This document shows, one piece after another, positions 8,598-15,528 of a DNA stretch of 64,000 nucleotides. How positions within the stretch are numbered: the stretch's first letter is position 1; each line of letters starts with the position of its first letter. Where the stretch lies: positions 744,001 to 808,000 of the forward strand of contig NZ_FOUK01000002.1 in NCBI RefSeq assembly GCF_900114845.1, given 5' to 3'. Made by a program: the position numbers and the translations under genes. The notes under the pieces were generated by a model. It was not told where the DNA came from. It made no database searches and worked only from the letters and a program-made list of their open reading frames with translations. The stretch comes from Pimelobacter simplex (lineage in GTDB: Bacteria > Actinomycetota > Actinomycetes > Propionibacteriales > Nocardioidaceae).

Positions 8598-8622
8598 GCT
8601 CCCGGTTCAGGTGGACCTGAAG

Positions 8623-9066
8623 TCAACCCTCCACGTGGACGACGCGCGAACGGCCCGCCGGCAGCGCCGCTCCCGCGGCGTCGACGGGCACGAGCGGGGG
8701 CACCGGGCGGCCCTCGGCGTCGACCAGGGTCGAGTGCGCCTCGCCGTCGGCGAAGGCGTGCCGCTCCCCCCACTGGCGCAGCGCGACGACGACGGCGAAG
8801 AGGTCCGCGCCGGCCGGGGTGAGCTCGTAGACGGGACGCTTTCCGGTCGGCCCCGGGCCGCGCACGAGGACGCCGCGCTCGGTCAGCTTGCGCAGCCGGT
8901 CGGACAGGATGTTGCGGGCGATCCCGGTCCGGCGCTGGAAGTCGCCGAACGACCGCGCCCCGTCCATCGCGTCCCGGACGACGAGCAGGCTCCACCGGTC
9001 GCCGACGAGGTCGACCGTGCGCGCCACCGGGCACTCCGGGTCCGTCCAGTCCACGCTCGCCCTCAC
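8623..9066 (-). CDS. HxlR-family winged-helix transcriptional regulator
   Basis: The product is 147 residues with the HxlR arrangement: a leading Cys-Pro (DPECPVARTVDLVGDRWSLL), then a winged helix (FGDFQRRTGIARNILSDRLR, then LTERGVL). In HxlR regulators the conserved Cys near the start can sense thiol-reactive compounds. It is divergent from an MFS exporter, with a 19-bp inverted-repeat operator between them (9071-9136), so it probably represses that transporter and itself. The GTG at 9066 is used here. A GTG 12 nt further in (9054) is equally plausible. Confidence 0.85.
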   Translation of the reverse strand: MRASVDWTDPECPVARTVDLVGDRWSLLVVRDAMDGARSFGDFQRRTGIARNILSDRLRKLTERGVLVRGPGPTGKRPVYELTPAGADLFAVVVALRQWGERHAFADGEAHSTLVDAEGRPVPPLVPVDAAGAALPAGRSRVVHVEG

Positions 9067-9070
9067 TCTC

Positions 9071-9136
9071 TTCGGTTTCAGATCGCAACCATACCTCCCC
9101 TAGGCTCGCGGGAAACAGTTGCAATCTGAAACCGAA
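9071..9136. promoter_or_regulatory. operator inverted repeat in the HxlR/MFS divergent promoter
   Basis: Arms 9071-9089 and 9118-9136 pair over 19 bp with one mismatch (core GGTTTCAGAT and ATCTGAAACC). They flank the divergent promoters: one arm lies 5 nt from the regulator start, and the other lies 13 nt before the transporter ATG. This layout suits autorepression by the HxlR protein with DNA looping or two dimers. Confidence 0.7.
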
Positions 9137-9149
9137 GGAGCCGAGGCCG

Positions 9150-10295
9150 ATGGACGACCACCCGAGGGCGCGCACCCTCCTCCTGGCGGCGGTCTGCGCC
9201 GTCGCCGTCGCGACGATCTACGCCGCCCAGCCGGTCCTCGTCACGATGGGCGCCGACCTGGGGATCGACGACGGCACGCTCGGCTGGATCGTCGCCGCGG
9301 GCCAGCTGGGCTACCTCGTCGGCCTGGTCACGCTGGTCCCCCTCGGCGACCTGGCCGACCGGCGCCGGCTGCTGGCCGGCCACCTCCTCCTCACCGGTAC
9401 GGCGAGCGCGCTGGTCGCCGTCGCAGGCTCGGCGGGGGTGGTGCTCGCCGGGCTGGCGACCACCGGGCTGTTCGCCGTCGTCGTGCAGACCGCCGTCGCG
9501 TACGCCGCGGACCTGACCCCTGCGGCCGAGCGCGGCCGGGCGATCGGCGTGGTCACCAGCGGCGTCGTGCTGGGCATCCTGGGGGTGCGGATGGTCGCGG
9601 GCGTGCTCGCGGACGCCGCCGGCTGGCGCAGCGTGTACGCCGTCCTGGCGCTGGCCTCCGTCGTGCTGGCCGTGCTCGTGCTGGTCGTGCTGCCGCGCGA
9701 CCGGCGGTCCGCGCGGACGTCGTACCGGGCGGTGGTGGGCGGGTTCGGGATGCTGCTGCGCGACCGGCTGTTCCTCTCGCGCGGGCTGGTCGCGTTCTTC
9801 CTCTTCGCCTCGTTCGGCACGCTGTGGAGCGGGTTGGCACTGCCGCTCGCCGACCGGCCCTGGCACCTCGGCGCCACGCAGGTAGGACTGTTCGGCCTCG
9901 CCGGTCTCGCCGGAGCGCTCGGCGCCGCCCGGACCGGCCGCTGGGCCGACGCCGGCCGCGGACGGTCCACGACCACGACGGCGCTCGTCCTGCTCGTCGT
10001 CTCGTGGCTGGCGATCGCCCAGGCCTCGTGGTCGCTGTGGGTCCTCGGCGCCGGCGTGGTGCTCCTCGACTTCGCCGTCCAGGCGGTCCACGTGGACAAC
10101 CAGCACCGGCTGACCCGCGCCCACCCGGAGCGCGCGAGCAGCGTCATCGGCGGCTACATGGTCTTCTACTCGCTCGGCTCCGCACTGGGTGCCGCGACGA
10201 CGGCCGCGGCCTACGCGGCCGGCGGGTGGGCGGCGTCCAGCGTCCTCGGCGCGGTGCTCGCGGTCGGCGCGCTCGGGGCGGCCACGCTGCTGTGA
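9150..10295 (+). CDS. MFS transporter, drug-efflux-like (DHA1 type)
   Basis: The product is 381 residues with about 12 hydrophobic segments. The MFS signature between segments 2 and 3 is LGDLADRRRLL. The first half ends near residue 190 with a basic loop (PRDRRSARTSY), and the second half repeats the fold. The family resembles AraJ/YnfM-like exporters of sugars, drugs or small metabolites. The substrate cannot be read from sequence. A GAAGGAG ribosome site precedes the ATG. The divergent HxlR gene and shared operator suggest induction by a reactive or toxic compound. Confidence 0.85.
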   Translation: MDDHPRARTLLLAAVCAVAVATIYAAQPVLVTMGADLGIDDGTLGWIVAAGQLGYLVGLVTLVPLGDLADRRRLLAGHLLLTGTASALVAVAGSAGVVLAGLATTGLFAVVVQTAVAYAADLTPAAERGRAIGVVTSGVVLGILGVRMVAGVLADAAGWRSVYAVLALASVVLAVLVLVVLPRDRRSARTSYRAVVGGFGMLLRDRLFLSRGLVAFFLFASFGTLWSGLALPLADRPWHLGATQVGLFGLAGLAGALGAARTGRWADAGRGRSTTTTALVLLVVSWLAIAQASWSLWVLGAGVVLLDFAVQAVHVDNQHRLTRAHPERASSVIGGYMVFYSLGSALGAATTAAAYAAGGWAASSVLGAVLAVGALGAATLL

Positions 10296-10361
10296 GCGGA
10301 GCGCCGCCGCTGTGGGCGGAACCGCCTGGTCCGCCGGCCCTGCGCCACGGAGGGTGGCGCC

Positions 10362-10991
10362 ATGAGCAACGACAACGGCCCCCGCCTCTTCGACGACCGG
10401 GCACGACGCGAGCTGTACCAGCAGCGCGTCCTGGTCCTCGACGGAGCGCTCGACGACGACAACGGCATGCTGCTGGCCACCCAGGTGATCGCGCTGGCGG
10501 CCGAGAACCCCACGGCGGAGATCGCGCTGTGGATCCACTCCCCCGGCGGCTCGGTCCCCGCGATGCTGGCGATCCGCGACGTGATGCGCCTCGTCCCCTG
10601 CCCGGTCTCGACGCTGGCGCTCGGGATCGCCTGCAGCGCCGGGCAGTTCCTGCTCTCCGCCGGGGAGCCCGGACGGCGCCGCGCCCTGCCCCACGCGCGG
10701 GTGCTCATGCACCAGGGCTCGGCCGGGATCGGCGGCACCGCCGTCGACATCGAGCTGCAGGCCCAGGACCTGCGCCACACCCGCGACACCGTCCTCGGCC
10801 TCATCGCCGCCGACACGGGCCAGCCGCTCGAGCGGATCTTCGAGGACTCCCTGCACGACCGCTGGTACACCGCGCAGCAGGCCCTCGACTACGGCTTCGT
10901 CGACGAGGTGGTGACGAGCTTCGACGCCGTCGTCCCCCCGCACCGGCGACCGGTCGGCCTCGGCACGTTCACGACGGGAGCGGCCCGGTGA
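10362..10991 (+). CDS. clpP: ClpP-like serine protease subunit, catalytic Ser present
   Basis: The 209-residue product has the ClpP fold. The substrate-lining motif is IHSPGGSVPAMLAI, the nucleophile Ser is in GIACSAGQFLL, and the catalytic His is in ALPHARVLMHQ. These blocks match ClpP closely enough to predict an active subunit. The gene is preceded by a GGAGGG ribosome site and overlaps the next clpP-like gene by GTGA, so the two products are made together and may form a mixed double ring with Clp ATPases. It is divergent in sequence from the usual housekeeping ClpP1/P2, so it is probably an accessory pair. Confidence 0.85.
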   Translation: MSNDNGPRLFDDRARRELYQQRVLVLDGALDDDNGMLLATQVIALAAENPTAEIALWIHSPGGSVPAMLAIRDVMRLVPCPVSTLALGIACSAGQFLLSAGEPGRRRALPHARVLMHQGSAGIGGTAVDIELQAQDLRHTRDTVLGLIAADTGQPLERIFEDSLHDRWYTAQQALDYGFVDEVVTSFDAVVPPHRRPVGLGTFTTGAAR

Positions 10992-11584
10992 ACAGCTACC
11001 TCGTCCCCAACGTCATCGCCCAGCACCCGCGCGGGGAGCGGGTGATGGACGTCTACTCGCACCTGCTCACCGAGCGCGTCGTGTACGTCGGCACGGCGAT
11101 CGACGCCGGCGTCGCGAACACCCTCGTGGCCCAGTTGCTCTACCTCGAGGCCGACAACCCGGACCGCGACATCCAGCTCTACATCAACTGCGAGGGCGGC
11201 GACCCGAGCGCGATGCTCGCCGTCCACGACACGATGCAGTACATCCGGCCGCAGGTCGCGACGACCTGCGTCGGCCAGGCGATCGCGGTCGGCGCGGTCC
11301 TCCTCGCCGCCGGCGCAGCCGGCAAGCGCGCGGCACTCCCCCACGCCCGGATCGTGCTGCACCAGCCCGCCGCCCAGGGCCGCGGCGCGATCCCGGACCT
11401 CATCCTGCAGGCCGACGAGGTGGTCCGGGTGCGCGCGGACATCGAGCAGATCCTGTCCCGGCACACCGGCCAGGACACCGCCACCCTGCGCGCCGACACC
11501 GACCACGACCGGGTGTTCACCGCGGCGGCCGCGCGCGACTACGGGCTCCTCGACCACGTGATCGAGGAGCGCGAGCCCCGCTAG
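10988..11584 (+). CDS. ClpP-like subunit with catalytic Ser replaced by Ala
   Basis: This is a 198-residue ClpP homologue starting at a GTG that overlaps the upstream stop. YINCEGGDPSAMLAVHDTMQ and ALPHARIVLHQPAAQG are normal ClpP blocks, and the His is kept. The nucleophile block reads CVGQAIAVGAVLL, where active ClpP proteins have GQAASM-type residues, so Ala stands where Ser is expected. I infer a structural or regulatory subunit, inactive on its own, that pairs with the upstream active subunit. Its TAG stop and the stop of the convergent regulator share the same CTAG. Confidence 0.85.
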   Translation: MNSYLVPNVIAQHPRGERVMDVYSHLLTERVVYVGTAIDAGVANTLVAQLLYLEADNPDRDIQLYINCEGGDPSAMLAVHDTMQYIRPQVATTCVGQAIAVGAVLLAAGAAGKRAALPHARIVLHQPAAQGRGAIPDLILQADEVVRVRADIEQILSRHTGQDTATLRADTDHDRVFTAAAARDYGLLDHVIEEREPR

Positions 11585-11886
11585 GCCGCGAGCGCGAAGG
11601 CCGAGGCCGAGCGCAGCCCGCCGGCGGCCTGGACGACGTACAGGTCGCCGGCGATGGCGGCCGTCAGGTCGAGCAGCGTGAGCCCGAGCGCGCCGGCCAC
11701 GGCGGCGATCATCTCGCTGCTGGGCTCCTTGATGCCGCGCTCGATCTCGGAGAGGTACTGCGGCGAGATGCCCGCGCGGCGCGCCGTCTCGGTCAGCGTC
11801 TCCTCGCGCTCGCGGCGCAGGTCCCGCAGTCGTCGTCCCAGCACGTCACGCCACAGCGGCTCTGCCGCCCTCTGCTCCTCGGCCAT
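11581..11886 (-). CDS. small XRE-type HTH regulator, PopR/ClgR-like
   Basis: The product is 101 residues. A helix-turn-helix (about 25-60: TLTETARRAGISPQYLSEIE) is followed by RGIKEPSSEMIAAVAGALG, a pattern seen in the ClgR/PopR activators of clp genes in actinobacteria. The C-terminus ends ...SAFALAA, which resembles an ssrA-type degron. Streptomyces PopR is known to be degraded in a ClpP-dependent way through its terminal alanines. The gene faces the clpP pair convergently. A feedback loop in which the ClpP pair degrades its regulator is inference. Confidence 0.7.
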   Translation of the reverse strand: MAEEQRAAEPLWRDVLGRRLRDLRREREETLTETARRAGISPQYLSEIERGIKEPSSEMIAAVAGALGLTLLDLTAAIAGDLYVVQAAGGLRSASAFALAA

Positions 11887-12072
11887 GCCTCATCGTAGGT
11901 CGGCGCCCGAGCCCGTCCGGGGCGTCTGCGGGGAGTTCTGCTGTCAGCAGAAGTCAGCCGGCACGGGACCTGGGCTCGGCCCACGAGCACGCCCGCGCCG
12001 CTCCACCACGACTGGAGGTCGACGCGCTGGCGGTGCGTCGCGCCGGCTGACTCCGAGCCCCGAGGCCGAGGC

Positions 12073-12672
12073 CTACTTCGGGCAGAAGTCCTCACGCGGC
12101 CGAGGATCCTCGTCGATGGCCAGGTTCCACCGCTTGCTCAGCGGGAGCACGATCCCGAACTCGAGCACGAACGAGACCGCCAGCATGCAACCGGCCGCCA
12201 CCACGACGTGCCCGAGGTCGGAGCCGCTGTATCCCACGCCGAACAGGACGATCACGAGCAACGGCAGGATGAACCGGCCCACCACACCGACGAGCACGAC
12301 GGCCACGAGGCTCACCCCCAGCAGAAGGAGGGTGAAGACGTCCCACCTGCCGTCGTCGTCCTCGTCCTCGTCCGCACCCGCCTCGTCCTCGCTCTCCTGC
12401 GAGGGCGCTGCGATGCTGGCCGGGTAGCGGCGCCGGTGCCAGATCCAGAAGGACACCAGCACCACCGCCACGCCCGCTGCAAGCAGGAGACTCGCTCGTC
12501 GTGGCCAGGCGACGATGAGCTCGCCCGAGAAGAAGAACGCCGCAGCGATCGGGACGGCCAGGCTCATCGACTCCAGCGTCACCTTGCGCCGGATCTGGCG
12601 ACGGGTGTGCGCGTCCACGTCATCTCCCTGCACGCCTGGTTCGGAGTTCCTGACGCCCCGGGCGTCGCTCAT
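12073..12672 (-). CDS. membrane protein coupled to the secreted protein upstream (possible partner or immunity protein)
   Basis: I do not recognise this 199-residue protein. It has about five hydrophobic segments: two near residues 35-75, two near 113-150, and one near 155-178. A very acidic loop (SEDEAGADEDEDDDG) sits between the pairs, and the tail contains DPRPREDFCPK. Its ATG overlaps the stop of the secreted protein gene as ATGA, so the two are translated together. That pairing, and the small cationic domain at the end of the partner, make an immunity or export-partner role possible but unproven. No homology claim is made. Confidence 0.6.
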   Translation of the reverse strand: MSDARGVRNSEPGVQGDDVDAHTRRQIRRKVTLESMSLAVPIAAAFFFSGELIVAWPRRASLLLAAGVAVVLVSFWIWHRRRYPASIAAPSQESEDEAGADEDEDDDGRWDVFTLLLLGVSLVAVVLVGVVGRFILPLLVIVLFGVGYSGSDLGHVVVAAGCMLAVSFVLEFGIVLPLSKRWNLAIDEDPRPREDFCPK

Positions 12673-13571
12673 GGAGTGCAGCGAGACACGAGGTCGCCGA
12701 GGCCGCTCATCTCGGATGCGATGCTACCGAGCTTGCTCTTGAGGTAGCTGATCTTGCTCCCCTTGGACATCTTGCGGATGTCCTTGAAGAGCTTGATCAG
12801 CTGCTTGGTGCTCTTGAAAACCCTCCAGAACTTGCCGATCATCGCGGCGTTCTCGGCCGCGAACAGCGCGATGGCGGCGGAACACTTGGCGACGAAGATG
12901 AAGTCGGGATCGGCCACGACCGGGAACACGGCGCCCTCGGGGGCGACGACCTGCACCAGCGAGCGCCCGTCGACCTCGTAGTGCGTGGCGACCGGCTGCC
13001 CGTGAGCATCCGTCGCCCACGGCGCACCCGCCAGACCGACCAGCGCGCCGTCGGCATCCAGCAGCTCCACCGAACCGTCCTCAGCGAGCACCGGCGTCGC
13101 GCCCCCGATGTCGAAGGTGTAGCGCGTCGGGGCGCTGGCGTCCGGCAGCACGACCTGGAGCGCCACGGAGACCGAGGTGCTGGCCACCACGACCGCGGCC
13201 TCCTGGTCGTCCGCACCCGGGTAGACGACCGTGCCGTCGTCGGTCACCTGCGCGGAGTCGACCGGCAGCTCCCCGGGAAGTCCGATGGTCACGGACCCCT
13301 GGTCCGCGACGACGACACCCTGACCGTCCGCCGGGAGCACGGCGACGCCCGCCTGCAGTGTCGCCCCGTCGTCGTCAGCGCTCGCCGCCACCCGCTCGTC
13401 CGAGACGACCGTGGAGTCCGCCGGCGCTGCCGCCGCCACGACTGTGCCGTGTGCTCCGCAGCCGCATCGGCCGGACGCGCGCCGTCCGACTCCGCCGCCG
13501 TCGCACTTCCCGAGATGAACCCGGCTGCCACCGCAAGGGAGAACGCCACTCCCAACGACTCTCCGCGTCAT
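12669..13571 (-). pseudogene. secreted protein with frame-disrupted signal peptide; C-terminal cationic domain (possible toxin)
   Basis: The open frame from the ATG at 13571 gives 300 residues, but residues about 7-45 look non-coding (SGVLPCGGSRVHLGKCDGGG). In the next frame the same DNA (from about 13555 to 13440) reads GVAFSLAVAAGFISGSATAA, a good signal peptide after MTRRV. The frame then returns to VVAAAAPADSTVV. Two compensating indels are implied. The mature part is beta-rich, ends in FPVVADPDF, and is followed by a Lys-rich helical domain of about 75 residues bounded by two Cys (AKCSAA..., VSRCTP). Codon use in that domain is less GC-rich. Classified as broken as sequenced; the alternative is a sequencing error. 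Confidence 0.6.
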
Positions 13572-13630
13572 CTCCGACCCGTCTTGCCTCCCAGGAACAT
13601 CGACCAGACGTGAGGAGACCCTCGAACCGG

Positions 13631-13705
13631 TGCCCCCGGTGGGAGTCGAACCCACACTCGGACCGCTTTTAAGGCGGCTTCCTCTACCGGTTGGGATACG
13701 GGGGC
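13631..13705 (-). tRNA. tRNA with UAA anticodon (Leu, codon UUA) but short variable loop
   Basis: On the minus strand the 75 nt fold into a 7-bp acceptor (GCCCCCG/CGGGGGC, discriminator A), a 3-bp D stem with GG in the loop, and an anticodon stem GCCGC/GCGGT with loop CTTAAAA. The variable loop is about 6 nt, and the T arm is GTGGG-TTCGACT-CCCAC. The anticodon is therefore UAA. Bacterial tRNA-Leu normally carries a long variable arm, which is absent. The 3' CCA is not encoded. It lies 19 nt from the end of def, whose last sense codon is TTA. Confidence 0.8.
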
Positions 13706-13724
13706 GGGACGCTCTCGAGCCGGC

Positions 13725-14279
13725 TCATAAGTAGGTCTGGCGCGGGTAGATCGCGTGCGCCCCGGCGACCCGGTCGAGGAACAGGAAGCCGTCGGTGTGG
13801 TCGATCTCGTGCTGCAGCGCGCGCGCCTCGAAGGCGTCGGTGGCGAACGAGACGGTCTCGCCGGTGCCGGGCAGCTGGCCGCGGACGGTGAGGCGCGAGG
13901 CGCGCTTCACGTCGCCGGTGAAGTCGGGGACGCTCATGCAGCCCTCGCGGGCCTTCTCGTTGCGGCTCGACTCGACGACCTCAGCGTTGCAGAGGACGAA
14001 GGTGCCGTGGTGGGTGCGGGTCTTGGGGTGCTCGACGACGTCGACGCAGAACATCCGGACGCCGACGCCGACCTGGTTGGCGGCGAGGCCGACGCAGCCG
14101 GGGCTGACGCGCATGGTGGCGACGAGGTCGGCGGCGAGCTGGACGATGTCGGCGGCGGTGGGGTCGACGTCGGCGCCGCGGGCGGACAGCACGCCCTCGG
14201 GCGCGCGGACCACCTCGAGCACCCGCCCGGGCACGCCGAGCTCGGCCTCGGTCCAGGCCGCGACCCGCTCGCTGCTCAC
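13725..14279 (-). CDS. def: peptide deformylase
   Basis: The product is 184 residues. It removes the formyl group from the N-terminal methionine of new proteins, in the cytoplasm, using Fe2+. All three motifs are visible: GCVGLAANQVG (motif 1), EGCMSVP (motif 2, metal-binding Cys), and QHEIDHTDG (motif 3, HExxH with two metal-binding His and Glu). It is longer at the N-terminus than E. coli Def. The GTG start overlaps the upstream ACT-protein stop as GTGA. The last sense codon before TGA is TTA, a rare codon at this GC content. Confidence 0.92.
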   Translation of the reverse strand: MSSERVAAWTEAELGVPGRVLEVVRAPEGVLSARGADVDPTAADIVQLAADLVATMRVSPGCVGLAANQVGVGVRMFCVDVVEHPKTRTHHGTFVLCNAEVVESSRNEKAREGCMSVPDFTGDVKRASRLTVRGQLPGTGETVSFATDAFEARALQHEIDHTDGFLFLDRVAGAHAIYPRQTYL

Positions 14280-14800
14280 AGCTCGTCGGCCTCGGCCGGG
14301 CGGAGGGTGGCGGTGACGCCGACCCGCTCGGCGGCCGTGCGGATGGCGGTCGCGACCGCGTCGACGTCGGCGCCGACGGGCAGCGCGAGCTCGGCGACGA
14401 GCAGGTAGAGGTCGCCGGACAGACGGGTGGTGAGGTCGGTGATGTTGCCTCCGACGGCGGCGACCTCGGCGATGACGGCCGAGACGATGCCGGAGCGGTC
14501 GCCACCGTGGACCGTGAGCACCCAGGAGGTGCCGCCGGCGGCGGGGGCGGGCTCGTCGGCGACCGGGCGGACGGCGACGTCGAGGTCGCCGTCGGCGGCC
14601 AGCGGGGCGAGCGCGCGCTCGATGGCGGCGCCGTCGGCCGCGCCGCGGCACAGCAGCATCATCGCGAAGTGACCCCGGAGCAGGGTCATCGTGGAGTCCT
14701 CGATGTTGAGCCCGAGCTCGGCGAGGCCCGCAGTGGTCGCGGCGATGATGCCGGGACGGTCGTGGCCGAGGACGGTGACGGCGTACAGGTCGGTGCTCAC
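14276..14800 (-). CDS. tandem ACT-domain protein (GcvR-like)
   Basis: This 174-residue protein consists of two ACT domains. The first (about 5-80) begins LYAVTVLGHDRPGIIAATTA, and the second (about 90-165) begins SWVLTVHGGDRSGIVSAVIA. The DRPGI and DRSGI turns are the usual amino-acid binding loop of ACT domains. No DNA-binding domain is present. Relatives are called glycine-cleavage regulator (GcvR-like), but the ligand here is unknown. The gene is joined by GTGA overlaps both to the upstream uracil-DNA glycosylase and to the downstream def, which makes a chain of coupled genes. Confidence 0.8.
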   Translation of the reverse strand: MSTDLYAVTVLGHDRPGIIAATTAGLAELGLNIEDSTMTLLRGHFAMMLLCRGAADGAAIERALAPLAADGDLDVAVRPVADEPAPAAGGTSWVLTVHGGDRSGIVSAVIAEVAAVGGNITDLTTRLSGDLYLLVAELALPVGADVDAVATAIRTAAERVGVTATLRPAEADEL

Positions 14801-15528
14801 CGGCCCATTGTCTCAGCGACCTCCCGGGCCCGCAGCAGCACCTCGTCGGTCATCGGCTCGGTGAGCCGGCCGGTGAACGTGTTGTGCTGGCTGGGGTGGA
14901 AGCAGCCGAGCAGGACGACGCCCGCGCCGGACCCGCTGCGTCCGGCCCACGGCAGCACCACCTCGGCGCCGTGCCCGAACCGCGGCTTCGGCCGCGGCAC
15001 CGCCCAGCCGGCCCGGCCGAGCGCGGTGAGCGCCGCCTGCCAGCCGAAGGCACCGAGCGCGACCGCGACCCGCAGCGACGGCCGCAGGATCGCCAGCTCG
15101 CGGTCGAGCCACGGCGCGCAGGTGTCGCGCTCCTCGGGCGTGGGCTGGTTGGCCGGTGGCGCGCACCGGATCGGCGCCGCCATCCGGACGTCGTGCAGCG
15201 CGAGCCCGTCGCCGATCGCGACGCTCTCGGCCTGGTTGGCCAGGCCGACCCGGTGCAGCGAGGCGAACAGCCAGTCGCCGGCCCGGTCACCGGTGAACAT
15301 CCGGCCGGTCCGGTTGGCGCCGTGCGCGGCGGGGGCCAGGCCGACGAGGAGGATCCGGGCGTCGGCCGGCCCGAAGCCGGGCACCGGACGCCCCCAGTAC
15401 TCCTCGTCGGCGTACGCCGCGCGCTTCTCGCGCGCGACCTGCTCGCGCCAGGCGACCAGCCGCGGGCAGCGGCGGCACCGGCTGATCCTGTCGTCCAGCC
15501 GCGCCATCGCCTCCGCGGGATCGGTCAT
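14797..15528 (-). CDS. uracil-DNA glycosylase, family 5 (UdgB-like)
   Basis: The product is 243 residues. It removes uracil and other deaminated bases from DNA as the first step of base-excision repair. An N-terminal Cys group (CRRCPRL) fits the iron-sulfur cluster of family 4/5 enzymes. The first active-site motif is LLVGLAPAAHGANRTGRMF, with Ala instead of the usual acidic residue, which is typical of family 5. The second motif is GCFHPSQHNTF. The ATG at 15528 overlaps the ppx stop (ATGA). An in-frame upstream ATG at 15588 would lie inside ppx and is rejected. Confidence 0.85.
   Translation of the reverse strand: MTDPAEAMARLDDRISRCRRCPRLVAWREQVAREKRAAYADEEYWGRPVPGFGPADARILLVGLAPAAHGANRTGRMFTGDRAGDWLFASLHRVGLANQAESVAIGDGLALHDVRMAAPIRCAPPANQPTPEERDTCAPWLDRELAILRPSLRVAVALGAFGWQAALTALGRAGWAVPRPKPRFGHGAEVVLPWAGRSGSGAGVVLLGCFHPSQHNTFTGRLTEPMTDEVLLRAREVAETMGR

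Noticed and set aside
9078..10943. 621-residue minus-strand frame opposite the MFS and clpP genes
   Set aside because: Composition is Gly/Arg/Asp/His shadow sequence with no motifs, and both plus-strand genes are well supported.
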